From the IMG/VR virus record IMGVR_UViG_3300028592_000004, positions 62,001 to 126,000 of that record: DNA of 64,000 bases; one strand, 5' to 3'. Origin of the DNA: a virus. A program made the translations under genes and the position numbers. Shown piece by piece: positions 16,642 through 26,094 of this stretch. Numbering within the stretch: position 1 is the stretch's first letter; each line of letters begins with the position of its first letter. The notes below the pieces were generated by a model. It ran no database searches. It worked only from the letters and a program-made list of their open reading frames with translations, and was not told the DNA's origin.

Positions 16642-18189
16642 TCATCGGACGAAGAGGAGTTTTTGACGGCCCGTGAGGTTCGGCCACCGCTGCTCGTATC
16701 CCTTCTTCCGGTAGATCCTCTTCCGCGTTTCGCCGGCACGTTTGAACCCCTCATCCCAGAGATCGACAAAGTCGTCCAGTTCCCCAATCTGCTTTCCACT
16801 GTCCGGGTCGAGTCGATCGACACGGCCAGGCAACTGTTCGTCGTAGATCTCGCTTCCATTTCGAGCGTCAGCTCGACTGATCCTTGCCAGCTGCTCAAAG
16901 CTCACACCCTGAGACCAGCAGTTGGTCGAGATAACCTTCTTGAGCGTCCCGCGACGGAAGTCCTTGTACATCTCCTCGCGGTCGACTTCGGTCAGCTTGA
17001 CGTAGTCCTCCGGCAGGAGGCCCATCTTGTAGAACTTCTCCTGCTTCTTCCGATCGAGCGTGGAGTACATCAAGCTGTAGTGCGGCAGCATCTCGTGCAG
17101 GTGCAGGACATGCTCCAGAGCGTCGCACATGATGAGATGTTGCGACTTGGCCGGGATGCTTCGGGCGACGTTTGCAATCGCCTGATTGCGGAACTCATTC
17201 CGCCAGATCCCGAACCGTTTGGCCTCAATGCCCATCATCCGAGACCCGTCGCTGCCAACGATCGGGTTGTACCTCGAATGGACGTTGTGCCAGTTGACGA
17301 CAATCGGCAAGACGAGGCCCATGTCGCGGGCCTCAGCGTAGCGGATCGAGAAGATCTGCCGGCCGAATATCGCTTCGATGCGGATGTCCGTGCCGTCCTT
17401 ACGGCCCTCCGGAGTGGCCGTGAAGCCGAAGCATCGAGCCGAGCCTGTAATCTGAGCAAGGGACTCCGCGTGCTTGTCAGACACCAGAGCATGCACCTCG
17501 TCCACGATCAGGATGTCGATCTCCTCCTCATCCAGATGGTGCATCGAGTCTGCGCTGCAGACTGTGACGCGTCCCCGGCTCTTCTCGGTGCCGGTGATCA
17601 TCCCGACCGATGGCAGATACTCACACAGGTGGGAGTACGTCTTTCGAACGTTCGCCAGCCCGGGAATAACGATCGCGATCTTGGCCCAGCGGTACGCCAG
17701 GCAGAACGCCGCGAAACCATAGCTCTTACCGAAACCAGCCGCAGCGACAAGCACGCCGCACTCGTTGTCGATCATCGCCGCCAGCATCTCATCCTGGCGT
17801 TCCTTGAATTCGAAGTTCGCGACACAGTGCTCCAGATCCACCTCGAACGCACGCTTCCGCGGTGAGGGTGGAGTCGAGTCCTGGTAGTCGAGTTCGAAGC
17901 CGTGCCGCTCAATCTCTTCGAAGATGCGGAAGCGGAAGCCAGCAGGACAAAGGAGCCGATCGTTCCGCCCGAAGCGGTACATGTCGACCGCCTCAGTTCG
18001 AACCGGAACGTAGTCCCCTGCCTCTGTGTAGGCCTCTTTCCCATGCAGCGTCTGCACGTAGGTGTAGACGAGCTGGCGCCGCAGCGAAGCGTTCAGATCG
18101 GCCGGCAGGACGCCGCCGTTGTACGACACGTCGAGAGCGTTTTTGCGCCGGCGGACACAAATGGTCTTTGGCAAATTTCCGGTCTCCAT
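16642..18189 (-). CDS. uvsW: SF2 DNA helicase, UvsW-like
   Basis: A 515-residue superfamily 2 helicase like T4 UvsW, which remodels branched DNA and R-loops. Motif I is AAAGFGKS (residues 149-156), motif II DEVH (230-233), motif III GFTATP (255-260), motif V STNCWSQGVSF, and motif VI QLPGRVDRLDP. The N-terminal 120 residues are a small basic domain, again as in UvsW. The start codon lies in an 8-bp inverted repeat (18182-18199). The gene follows a terminator region, so it may begin its own transcription unit. Confidence 0.88.
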   Translation of the reverse strand: METGNLPKTICVRRRKNALDVSYNGGVLPADLNASLRRQLVYTYVQTLHGKEAYTEAGDYVPVRTEAVDMYRFGRNDRLLCPAGFRFRIFEEIERHGFELDYQDSTPPSPRKRAFEVDLEHCVANFEFKERQDEMLAAMIDNECGVLVAAAGFGKSYGFAAFCLAYRWAKIAIVIPGLANVRKTYSHLCEYLPSVGMITGTEKSRGRVTVCSADSMHHLDEEEIDILIVDEVHALVSDKHAESLAQITGSARCFGFTATPEGRKDGTDIRIEAIFGRQIFSIRYAEARDMGLVLPIVVNWHNVHSRYNPIVGSDGSRMMGIEAKRFGIWRNEFRNQAIANVARSIPAKSQHLIMCDALEHVLHLHEMLPHYSLMYSTLDRKKQEKFYKMGLLPEDYVKLTEVDREEMYKDFRRGTLKKVISTNCWSQGVSFEQLARISRADARNGSEIYDEQLPGRVDRLDPDSGKQIGELDDFVDLWDEGFKRAGETRKRIYRKKGYEQRWPNLTGRQKLLFVR

Positions 18190-18199
18190 AGATGGAGAC
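18182..18199 (-). promoter_or_regulatory. Inverted repeat enclosing the uvsW start codon
   Basis: On the minus strand GTCTCCAT-CT-ATGGAGAC forms a perfect 8-bp dyad whose right arm begins with the ATG. It could fold into a hairpin that hides the start, or act as an operator. No clear ribosome binding site lies upstream. Confidence 0.45.
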
Positions 18200-18268
18200 G
18201 CGCTTGCCTACGCCCGGTACAGAGTCTAAAGTACCCGCGCACACAGCACGTCCCCACGTCGCTGAAAC

Positions 18269-18299
18269 AGGCCCGGCAAGTTGGTCGCTTGCCGGGCCT
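18269..18299 (-). terminator. Rho-independent terminator, possibly bidirectional
   Basis: A 12-bp stem AGGCCCGGCAAG / CTTGCCGGGCCT with a 7-base loop lies just past the stop codon at 18303. On the minus strand it is followed by GTTTC; on the plus strand by TCTTTATT. It separates the 163-residue unknown gene from uvsW. Confidence 0.8.
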
Positions 18300-18302
18300 T
18301 CT

Positions 18303-18794
18303 TTATTGCTCTGCTTGTTCTTCAGCCACTGCTGACAGGTCTATCACCTCGAAGTTTCCGAACTGGCCAGGCTTGTAGGGGCTGATCCCCCTGTACTTGC
18401 CCGCCGTGTTGAGCAGGTCTCGGAGCTGAGCATCCGAGAGTTCCCGCGGTGCCATCAGCCCTATCTCGATCACTGCATCAATCGCGAAAGCCTCGTGGAT
18501 CGCGTACCGCTTCCTCCTCCCGGGTTCGGGGGCCTCTCGCAGGTAACGCCGTAGCTCGCTGACTGGCCCAGATACGACAGGGTCCCAGGACACGTTGCGA
18601 ACGACCGCCTGCGGCAGATTCAATCCTTTGGCTGCGAACAGTGTGATGGCACGCCACCAGGTAGGTGCGAAGAGCACCCGACCCTTGGAATCCCTGGGCA
18701 TACGGAAGACCACTTGCGTACCCTGTTCGGAGCGCACGTCTCCGTAACATGGCTGCAAAAATCGCAGTCTAGCCTTCAACTCCCGCATGACCAT
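18303..18794 (-). CDS. Hypothetical protein, 163 aa
   Basis: Begins MVMRELKARLRFLQPCYGDV; an ATG two codons in is also possible. The central part (FAPTWWRAITLFAAKGLNL, PQAVVRNVSWDPVVSG) is well ordered, and the C-terminus ends in SAVAEEQAEQ. No family recognised. A terminator follows directly, so this is the last gene of the SbcCD-containing operon. Confidence 0.6.
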   Translation of the reverse strand: MVMRELKARLRFLQPCYGDVRSEQGTQVVFRMPRDSKGRVLFAPTWWRAITLFAAKGLNLPQAVVRNVSWDPVVSGPVSELRRYLREAPEPGRRKRYAIHEAFAIDAVIEIGLMAPRELSDAQLRDLLNTAGKYRGISPYKPGQFGNFEVIDLSAVAEEQAEQ

Positions 18795-18878
18795 CCATCC
18801 GTGGATTCCGTCGAGGAGCCGATGTTAAGCGCCGGCTCGATTCTGGTCAAACACACCTTCACCAACCGTCGCAGCGGC

Positions 18879-19820
18879 CTATGAATGGTGGGTTTCCGGC
18901 TTCCAGGACTCAACATGCTGTGTGAACGCTTTACACACCAGCGGATCGTGGAAGAAGTAGTCCGGCACAAACAGCCGATCCCCCTTCCGTTCCACAACCG
19001 CGTCAGTCCACGTCCGGCACAGGAAGCTCATGAGGAGCTTGCAGACCCGCAGCTCGGCATGCGTCTTGTTCAGCCGGCACTGCCGCCAGAGGAAGTTCCG
19101 GGGATCCTCCAGCTGCGCGGCGGTCGGACCCGGCTGCCACTGCCAGGAGTTCAACACCAGCTTGGCTCGATCATTCGGCCCGTACGGTCGCTTCGCTCTC
19201 CCTAGCACCCACGCCATCGTCTGAGGGTTCATCCCCATGTACTGCATGACGCAGGACAGACTGTCAGGCTTGTCCCGCTTCACGTACCACCGGGGATCCC
19301 GGATCGCAGCCACGATACGAGCCAGAGCCGCTGTATCGTGATACCGGAAGAAGCTCCACATCTTCGCCGCCGGATGCGTCCAGAGCATGTTCCGGAGCTC
19401 ACTCTCCGGACGCTTCTGGGCGATCGCATCGGCGAGCGCGTAGGGGACATATTCGACAGCGGACATGACGTGCCACCCTCCCATCGAAGAGGGGAGGCCT
19501 TCGAGCTCACGAGCACGAAGAATAGCAATCCGCGGGTCGTCCATCTCAGCCGCGGTCAAAGACAGTCGTGGCGTGCACAGCTCAATAGGAGCCTGCGTCG
19601 CCACGAACAGTCTGGCAATCAGGACCGAGTTCGATGCAGAGGCAATCACCCGAAACCGCTTGCCACGGCTAATCGTGGGCGTCTCCATGAGAGCGTCCAC
19701 ATTCTCAGCGGCAAGGACCGGCGGGTGTTCGCCGTTCGCGCACCAAACTTGGCCCGTGGGGCACACATGCAGCTTCACGCTCGCGACGTCCGTCACTGCA
19801 CGGCTCGACTTAATCGACAT
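18879..19820 (-). CDS. Hypothetical protein, 313 aa
   Basis: The start at 19820 (MSIKSSRAVTDVASVKLHV) is chosen because AGAAGGAAAG precedes it; it overlaps the SbcC-like gene by 11 bases. Text includes VCPTGQVWCANGEHPP, GGWHVMSAVEYVPYALADA and WQWQPGPTAAQLEDPRNF. Paired Cys in the N-terminus and Cys residues near 265-290 might bind metal. No family recognised. It is translationally coupled to the recombination nuclease genes. Confidence 0.6.
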   Translation of the reverse strand: MSIKSSRAVTDVASVKLHVCPTGQVWCANGEHPPVLAAENVDALMETPTISRGKRFRVIASASNSVLIARLFVATQAPIELCTPRLSLTAAEMDDPRIAILRARELEGLPSSMGGWHVMSAVEYVPYALADAIAQKRPESELRNMLWTHPAAKMWSFFRYHDTAALARIVAAIRDPRWYVKRDKPDSLSCVMQYMGMNPQTMAWVLGRAKRPYGPNDRAKLVLNSWQWQPGPTAAQLEDPRNFLWRQCRLNKTHAELRVCKLLMSFLCRTWTDAVVERKGDRLFVPDYFFHDPLVCKAFTQHVESWKPETHHS

Positions 19821-22062
19821 CAACTTTCCTTCTCCGACGACGTTCTTCTTTGATTCGTGCGACGGGGTGCAGGTCAATCATGTGGTCGAACATAGCCGAA
19901 AGACGCGGTTCGTGCGTCACGATCAAGCACTGAAGGCCTGTGGAAGCGGAAAGCTCCCTCAGACGCTCCACTGTCGGTGCCAGAGCCAGCACGTTCTCCT
20001 CGTCGAGGAACTGCGTGGGCTCATCCAGCGTCAACAGACCCAGGTCCTGGGTGAACAACGTGATGCGGGCTACACGAACCAGAATTCCGAGCAGGACTTT
20101 CTGGCCACCTGAGATTCGATCTGCAACTTGCTCCCGGCCGTCAAGGAACCGAGCAGCAAAGGTGAGTCCATCCGCTTGCCCGATCCTGAAATTCGCATCG
20201 ATCCGATGCAGAAGGTCGTTCGTGTCCTCCGCAATCATCGACAAGTAATCGGCAGCCACGATCTTCGGCAGTTCGAGCATCACCTCCCTCACGGAAGAGA
20301 TGTCCCGCTTCAACCGGATCAGGGCATTGCCGTTCTCCGCCCGAACCTTTGCAGATTCCAGGCGGGCCGTCAGAGTCTTCCGCGTCTTGTCCAGGGACGT
20401 GATCTCCCCTTCCAGACCAGATCGCTCCAGCAGTCGCTTCTTCTTTTCTTCGATCTTCTCCCGAGCTTCAGTCAGCTTCTTGGGATCGACCGCCTTTGGC
20501 TGACCGGCCAGCAACTTGTGCCTCCGGTCCTTCAAGGACTTGAGCGTCGCCTTTGCAGCGGTCACGTCCTTGTCGTGAGTCTGAACGTCCTTCTCGGCCT
20601 CCTGAATTTCGAGGAACACGTCCGAGTGATCCTCCTTCTTCTGAGCGAGAGTCTCTGTCAGCTCTTCATAGGTTGAGACCAGCTCTTCGAGCGTCTCCTT
20701 GTCGCCCTTCGGCGCGGCGGGGACGACAGTCTCTTCCAGTTGATCCTTCGTTCGATGGAAGTCCCTCTGGAGCTCCGCCAGCGCACGGTGCCGCTCAGCG
20801 AAGGCCTGATCGTGCTTACGAGATTTGGCCAGGACCTGCTCCGCAGTGCCGAGCTTGAAAACGAGTTCCTCAACACGATCGTCAGCAGAGTCTGCAATCT
20901 CATAGATTTTCGCCAGCAGCCCAGTCGGATTCCGGACCCGGACATACTGATTGACCAGATCCGAAATATACCTCGTGCTGGCGTATTCCCTGTCGAGCGT
21001 TTCTGTGTAGCTGTCGCGCTCTTCCTCAGGAACATAGTTTTTCGGGCGTTCGGGATCGCCAGCCTCTCGCAGAGTCTTGAGCTGCGCCTGCAACTCCTTG
21101 AGGCGCTTGGCAACCTTCTCTTTGGCCTCAGCAGCACGCTGGTAGGCGGAGAAGTTCTTGAGCACAGCCCGGGCGTCATCAACGTCCGCCTGCGACTCAG
21201 CGAGACCCTGCTCAGTGGCCGTGATCTCGTTATCGATGGCACGGATCTTAGTCCGAAGCTGATCCACCTCATCGGCTGCAGAGGTGTCCTCTTCCAGCTC
21301 CTGGACCTTCTTCTCCTGGGCTGCAATGTCGCGTAGCAGCTGGTCGGCATCGGCCTGAATCCGATCGTACGACTCCTGCTGCTTGATCAACGTCTGAAGC
21401 GGGTCCGCTTCGACGTCGTACCCTTCGACATCCCGATACCGCTTGAGGCTTGAGCCGGCCTTACGAGCGGACGCCTCGTTCTCCGCGAGGGAGCCCTCAA
21501 TCGTTCGGATCTCCACATCGGGATCTCCGATCTCAATTGAGGGGAGCCAGTCAGCAATCGCTTTTGCGACGAGCTCAGCCGCCTTAGTGCCGAACATCGA
21601 CTGGAAGGACTGAAGCCGAACCGCGGGCGTCTGATCGATGAAGTCGTACAGCCGACCCTGCCCGATAAAGCAGTTGTCGGAGATGAGCCGCATGTCGGCT
21701 CCGAGAATACGACCGATCTCAGCCGAGACTTCCGTCTCGCCGAACAGGGGCTTGCCGCCGTTGACCGTCATCTGGGTCTTGCACTTCTGCAAGCCCCGGA
21801 CAATCTCCAGGCGGTCGCCGGCGTGGGTCATGTTCAGAACACCGTAGGACTTCGCACCCTCGGGCGCGAGCGTACAGATGTTCGACTCCTTGACACCGGC
21901 GTTGGTGGTGAAGTCGCCAGTGATCAGCCACTGGACGATCTTCAGGATGCTGCTCTTCCCTGAGCCGTTTGGGCCGACGATTCCATTGATCCCCGGCTTG
22001 AAGTCCACCGACAGCTTGCGGTGGTAGCAGACTTCGAAAGCATCCAGGTGCTCAAGATTCAT
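19810..22062 (-). CDS. SbcC/Rad50-like ATPase (gp46-type)
   Basis: A 750-residue SMC-type ATPase that would work with the adjacent SbcD-like nuclease to resect DNA ends for recombination. Walker A is GPNGSGKS (residues 30-37). Long coiled coils run from about 180 to 590. Signature RISGGQKVLLGI, Walker B LGLLTLDEPTQFL and the H-loop CLIVTHEPR lie in the C-terminal 120 residues. I find no CxxC zinc hook at the coiled-coil apex. The ATG at 22062 (MNLEHLDAF) is preceded by GGAGGAAGAGGAAG, which is also the acid-coding end of the nuclease gene; the overlap is 11 bases. Confidence 0.85.
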   Translation of the reverse strand: MNLEHLDAFEVCYHRKLSVDFKPGINGIVGPNGSGKSSILKIVQWLITGDFTTNAGVKESNICTLAPEGAKSYGVLNMTHAGDRLEIVRGLQKCKTQMTVNGGKPLFGETEVSAEIGRILGADMRLISDNCFIGQGRLYDFIDQTPAVRLQSFQSMFGTKAAELVAKAIADWLPSIEIGDPDVEIRTIEGSLAENEASARKAGSSLKRYRDVEGYDVEADPLQTLIKQQESYDRIQADADQLLRDIAAQEKKVQELEEDTSAADEVDQLRTKIRAIDNEITATEQGLAESQADVDDARAVLKNFSAYQRAAEAKEKVAKRLKELQAQLKTLREAGDPERPKNYVPEEERDSYTETLDREYASTRYISDLVNQYVRVRNPTGLLAKIYEIADSADDRVEELVFKLGTAEQVLAKSRKHDQAFAERHRALAELQRDFHRTKDQLEETVVPAAPKGDKETLEELVSTYEELTETLAQKKEDHSDVFLEIQEAEKDVQTHDKDVTAAKATLKSLKDRRHKLLAGQPKAVDPKKLTEAREKIEEKKKRLLERSGLEGEITSLDKTRKTLTARLESAKVRAENGNALIRLKRDISSVREVMLELPKIVAADYLSMIAEDTNDLLHRIDANFRIGQADGLTFAARFLDGREQVADRISGGQKVLLGILVRVARITLFTQDLGLLTLDEPTQFLDEENVLALAPTVERLRELSASTGLQCLIVTHEPRLSAMFDHMIDLHPVARIKEERRRRRKVDVD

Positions 22063-23206
22063 CGTCTTCCTCTTCCTCCTCATCGACCGTAGTGATCACC
22101 TCGGTCTGGATTTTCTTCAGCTCATCGAGCACGGCGTTCTTGCTTTCTGCAATCTCCAGCAAGCGCCGGCACAGCCTGTACTCATCGGATCCCTTCGGCG
22201 TCGCTCGCTCAAGGAACGAGAGCAGACTGGTGCGTTGACCGACGCGGTCCTTCGTCTTCTCGATCCGAACGACCTTTGAACCTGTCGGCCGCGGAGAGAG
22301 GAACACGTGGGCCTGATTGTCGAACGCCGTCATCAGGCGGTCGTACACGTCAGGCAGGTTATCGGGATAGTCCACGTGGATGATCGGCGTACGGACCACC
22401 TCCGGAATATCGTCGTCGTAGAAGTTGCCCTCCTTCGCGTCCTCGCACAGATCGTCCAGTCCACCGATGTCATCGAGGCTGAAGGTGTGGAAGGGGCGAG
22501 TGATGAGCTTCACCGACTTGTAGTCGACGAGCTTGTTCCTGTTGAACTCCAGCTCCCAGAAGGCCTTTTCGGGCGGCTCGTCGATCGACTGCATGCACGT
22601 CGATCCTGGAGAGAAGACACGCAACGTCGAGCCGTCCTCGCGCTTCAGCTTCACCGTCTTGTGCTGATGGAGATCCCCAGTCAGAACGACCGGAGCAGGG
22701 CAGTCTTCGAGTTGACCTTCGACGCCGGGCAGGGTGCCCATGAAGTCAGGTCCACCCCAAACCTGGTGACAGACGAACAGACCGATCTGGAGGTCAGCAG
22801 CCTCTTCAAGCTCGGTGAGAAGCTGGTGAGACGCCTGCCAGTCCAGGCCGTACATCTTCAGGCCACCGATAGTGACGAGCCTGCGATGAAAGTGACGCGG
22901 CCAGGGATGAGCATCGAACCGGGCGCGAACCGCGTTCCGCTCGTGCTGACCCTGAATGAAGTAGAACGGAATCCCAGCTTCCTGCAGCCTGTCGAACTGC
23001 TCGTGAGCCTGGACCTGAATGCTGGGAGTCGGATCCACCGTATCGATCAGGTCACCGGCGCCGATGACGGCGTCGACCTTCTCTTCAACGGCCCGATCCA
23101 CGATTTGCTTCAGAGAGAAAACTGCATCGCCAGCCAGATCCGGGTGACGACGCCAGGCACGCTCCTGAAGGTGCCAGTCTGAGGTGGACAGGAGACGAAT
23201 CGACAC
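22052..23206 (-). CDS. SbcD/Mre11-like nuclease (gp47-type)
   Basis: A 384-residue calcineurin-like phosphoesterase, partner of the SbcC-like ATPase. Metal-binding motifs are SDWHLQ (9-14), GAGDLIDT (about 49-56), GQHE in place of GNHD, FVCHQVWGG and LTGDLHQHK. The usual Asn of GNHD is Gln here. The C-terminus is an acidic tail (EEEEEDDES). It starts with a GTG that overlaps the TAG of the preceding gene. Confidence 0.85.
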   Translation of the reverse strand: MSIRLLSTSDWHLQERAWRRHPDLAGDAVFSLKQIVDRAVEEKVDAVIGAGDLIDTVDPTPSIQVQAHEQFDRLQEAGIPFYFIQGQHERNAVRARFDAHPWPRHFHRRLVTIGGLKMYGLDWQASHQLLTELEEAADLQIGLFVCHQVWGGPDFMGTLPGVEGQLEDCPAPVVLTGDLHQHKTVKLKREDGSTLRVFSPGSTCMQSIDEPPEKAFWELEFNRNKLVDYKSVKLITRPFHTFSLDDIGGLDDLCEDAKEGNFYDDDIPEVVRTPIIHVDYPDNLPDVYDRLMTAFDNQAHVFLSPRPTGSKVVRIEKTKDRVGQRTSLLSFLERATPKGSDEYRLCRRLLEIAESKNAVLDELKKIQTEVITTVDEEEEEDDES

Positions 23207-23460
23207 TAGCTCCCTTTCAGAGTGATGACGGGACCAATAAGACCAAGATCGCGCTCGGCAATCTTCTGACCGATCGAGTTCTCGAACTCAACCGAGGCCG
23301 CAGCCAAAGACCTGGCGAGCCGAACACTGGCAAGCCCGCCCATCTTTTCAAGATACGACCGAACGCAGTGAAAGCGATCGCAGATCGGTCGTTCCTTCTC
23401 AACAACAGTCGTGTAGACCGTCAGAAACCTGCGAATGTCGGACTGCCTGGTAGTGCTCAC
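23206..23460 (-). CDS. Hypothetical protein, 84 aa
   Basis: Several in-frame starts exist (23481 GTG, 23475 ATG, 23460 GTG). The GTG at 23460 has an AGGT motif about nine bases upstream and gives the shortest overlap with the glycosyltransferase gene. The product is basic and helical (VVEKERPICDRFHCVRSYLE, RLARSLAAASVEFENSIGQK). No family recognised. It links the sugar operon to the SbcDC genes. Confidence 0.5.
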   Translation of the reverse strand: MSTTRQSDIRRFLTVYTTVVEKERPICDRFHCVRSYLEKMGGLASVRLARSLAAASVEFENSIGQKIAERDLGLIGPVITLKGS

Positions 23461-24238
23461 GGATGGTGACCTCATCGACACCGGAACAACCGCGAATGGA
23501 GTGATAGATCTTGAAGTTCGGATGGAGGATCATCGGCGCGGGGGACCAACGCTGATGCTCCTTCGGATGATTCGCATAGACCGGAGCCTCGGGGTTCTCC
23601 ATCGATCCAGCGAACTGCGTCTGAAATCCAAGGGCCTGGCAAAGCCAGGAGATGTAGACATCAGGCCAGAGATCCCACGTCTCGTACTTCTCCGGCGCCA
23701 GGAAGCGTCGCTCAACAAGGCGGTCTACGAACTTCCGCGACATCCAGTGAGATGCGAAGAAGATCGTTTCTGCGGTCGGAGCAAAGTCCGCGGGCAGCTC
23801 GGTACAGAGGTCGCGAACGAACGCACCTCGGGACGGCCACCACATCTGATAGTTGACGCGATCCCGGACCCCGAGCAGATCGACATCGCACTTCTCCATC
23901 TCCAGGCGAGCCCAGATATCAAGATGCAGACCGATGGGCAGAGCATCATCGTCGAGGACGAGAACGCGATCGAAGGTGATGCCCTGATCGATCGCCCACT
24001 GGATGCCCTGGTAGGTGATGAAGCCAGACAGGTTCAGCTTCGGCATCAGCTTGTTGGGAATGACAGCGTACTCACGCGGGCCGGGCTCCGGCCCGAATGG
24101 CGAGTCGATGGCGCCGCCGCCGTCGACGATCACCATCAGGAATGACTCGCTGTGAGACCACTCGATCGCCTCGAACTGGTCTGTGGCGATGAACTGGCCC
24201 CGGTTCGTCGCCATCACGACCAAGGTTTTGACGTGCAT
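23399..24238 (-). CDS. Predicted GT-A glycosyltransferase
   Basis: A 279-residue protein beginning MHVKTLVVMATNRGQF, with a DxD-type motif RVLVLDDDALPI near residue 95 and WDLWPDVYISWLCQALGFQT further on, a layout seen in GT-A enzymes. The ATG overlaps the TAA of the upstream gene (TAATG); an upstream start at 24265 is less likely. It ends the HldE operon together with two other glycosyltransferases. Donor and acceptor are unknown. Confidence 0.65.
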   Translation of the reverse strand: MHVKTLVVMATNRGQFIATDQFEAIEWSHSESFLMVIVDGGGAIDSPFGPEPGPREYAVIPNKLMPKLNLSGFITYQGIQWAIDQGITFDRVLVLDDDALPIGLHLDIWARLEMEKCDVDLLGVRDRVNYQMWWPSRGAFVRDLCTELPADFAPTAETIFFASHWMSRKFVDRLVERRFLAPEKYETWDLWPDVYISWLCQALGFQTQFAGSMENPEAPVYANHPKEHQRWSPAPMILHPNFKIYHSIRGCSGVDEVTIREHYQAVRHSQVSDGLHDCC

Positions 24239-25296
24239 TATCGGCTTTCGATCAGCCGGACCCACTGTTGAAGGTAAAGGCCCAGCTTAGGAACGTAGTT
24301 GCGGGTGTCTTCGTAGACAGAGTCGGCGGGTACGTCCTTGACCGCCACGGGATTCATGAGGAACTCACCGAGCTCCATCGCGCACGAAGAGAACGTGTTC
24401 GACGTCAGCTTCGCGTTGTCGATGATATCGACCAGGAACTCGTTGGCCAGGACACCCGGCGCCTCGCGGACCAGGTTGATCATGGGCTTGCTGGCGCGGG
24501 AGTGGTGGATGACCGGGTTACCCACGGCAATCGACCATCCAAGCTGGCGACAGATCCGTTGCAGAATCCAGCCGCCCCAGATGTCGTCGAATCGGAAGAA
24601 GGGCGTCCCGTTCCCCATCTTGGGGAAGTACGAGGCCGGCGCCGCTTCGGTGTTGATGGCAAAGTTCATCCCGCAGAGCGGAGTGAGCTGCCGCGGATTG
24701 AGCAGCTGGGTCATGACACGCGGGCAGCGATAGCCACCCGGCGTCTCCATACCGGACCGTTCTTTCGTCGGAGCCAGGGAGTGGATGGCGTCAAAGTCCG
24801 GGATCCCATCCCACAGGCCCACACTGGCTGCGACCTGATTCAAGTCTTTCTGCCGCTCATAAGGCAGGCCACGAACATGCAGGTGGCCAAGCGGAGACGA
24901 GAAGCGGGGGAAACCGCTGAGCTGGGCCAGGTGAGCCCGCGCCACGAAATCCGGATTCCGTTCGTCGACCGGGAAACAGTCGTCGTCCAGAATCAGGACC
25001 CGCTTCTCGTTGCTCCGCACAGCCTTCAGCAGGGCTGCCATTTTGATGCCGGGATCGCCGATCGAGATACACTCGGCGTCCGGTCCCCAGCTCTGAATCT
25101 CGTCGACCGTGATGATCTCGCAGTCGATGAAGGAGTAACGTTCGACCAACTCCCTCGCCTTGGGCAGCGTGGCGGTGTCCGCGTACACCAGATAGAAGGT
25201 GCCGAAAGGCCAACTTCGTTCTGAGCTGTCGCACCACTTCTCCAGAAACCACTCCAGATGCTTGATGCGGTTCGAGGCCATCGCCAGAGCAATCAT
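24238..25296 (-). CDS. GT75-like / reversibly glycosylated polypeptide family protein
   Basis: A 352-residue protein. VLILDDDCFPVD (DDD motif), LTPLCGMNFAINTEAAPASYF and FFRFDDIWGGWI match the pattern of the RGP/GT75 family, whose plant members interconvert UDP-arabinopyranose and UDP-arabinofuranose. Some prokaryotic relatives are glycosyltransferases. Here it could be a sugar-nucleotide mutase or a transferase. It is the third gene of the HldE operon. The family call rests on these three motifs. Confidence 0.65.
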   Translation of the reverse strand: MIALAMASNRIKHLEWFLEKWCDSSERSWPFGTFYLVYADTATLPKARELVERYSFIDCEIITVDEIQSWGPDAECISIGDPGIKMAALLKAVRSNEKRVLILDDDCFPVDERNPDFVARAHLAQLSGFPRFSSPLGHLHVRGLPYERQKDLNQVAASVGLWDGIPDFDAIHSLAPTKERSGMETPGGYRCPRVMTQLLNPRQLTPLCGMNFAINTEAAPASYFPKMGNGTPFFRFDDIWGGWILQRICRQLGWSIAVGNPVIHHSRASKPMINLVREAPGVLANEFLVDIIDNAKLTSNTFSSCAMELGEFLMNPVAVKDVPADSVYEDTRNYVPKLGLYLQQWVRLIESR

Positions 25297-25305
25297 TGCT
25301 TCGCC

Positions 25306-26094
25306 TTACAGTACATCCCGTACTGACTGTGGGATCGGTTCGAGGGGCTGCATTGCCCCGATGTTGTCCACGTTTGTCCGGAACCACTTCTCGAACTCTT
25401 CGTCCGAACAGCGGTTCTGGAAGCCGGCACCTGCGGCAATGTCTGCCTTGCTCCACTTCCGATTCCGGAAGCGTTCCAGGCGACGACGGGCGACAGCATA
25501 ATCCAGCTTGTGCAGGTGGACAAGAAGGAGGTTCGGGTCGACCGAAATCGTCTTGTGCGGGACGAGGATCGACTCGTGGAAACCCTTGCACCACATCATC
25601 GGTACACGGCTCAAAAGCGGCTTGCTGTACTGCGTGGTCGGATACCACCAACCGCGGTGTTCCAGCATCCGACTCTGGATCAGAGCCTGATCCTCTTCAC
25701 CGATCTGATGCACAACCTCAAAGCCAGTGCATCGCACGACAGGCTGAACCATGTCGGCCGCGTACTCGACCAGATTCGTGTAGTGCGAGGCCGGATCAGT
25801 CAGGACGAACTCGTCGACCTCGACGAAGAGGACCGCCTCATAGCTGTTCAGCAGGAAGTGCTGGAAGTCCTGAACCGTCTTCAGCATCCAGTCGTGATCG
25901 ACCTCGTCGTTGAAGACCGACACGACACGGATATCGCGTGCAACCGCATCCTCCAGCGCCAGGTTGTCGTCCGAGTGGTTGTCCAGAATGAACAGGTCCG
26001 AACCATACCCATGATTGATGTAGTGGTCGCACCAGACCGGCAGAAACTCCGGCTCATCCTTGACGATCGTGAAGATGGCTAGGGGTTTTCGCAT
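25306..26094 (-). CDS. Glycosyltransferase (GT2/GT92-like)
   Basis: A 262-residue protein. FTIVKDEPEFLPVWCDHYI is the typical start of Glyco_tranf_2_4/GT92-like enzymes that act at a named acceptor; LFILDNHSDDNL follows; LFVEVDEFVL gives the DxD-like motif; LVHLHKLDYAVARRR is the late His motif of the family. It overlaps the 3' end of hldE by 16 bases, so the two are coupled. Sugar specificity unknown. Confidence 0.75.
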   Translation of the reverse strand: MRKPLAIFTIVKDEPEFLPVWCDHYINHGYGSDLFILDNHSDDNLALEDAVARDIRVVSVFNDEVDHDWMLKTVQDFQHFLLNSYEAVLFVEVDEFVLTDPASHYTNLVEYAADMVQPVVRCTGFEVVHQIGEEDQALIQSRMLEHRGWWYPTTQYSKPLLSRVPMMWCKGFHESILVPHKTISVDPNLLLVHLHKLDYAVARRRLERFRNRKWSKADIAAGAGFQNRCSDEEFEKWFRTNVDNIGAMQPLEPIPQSVRDVL

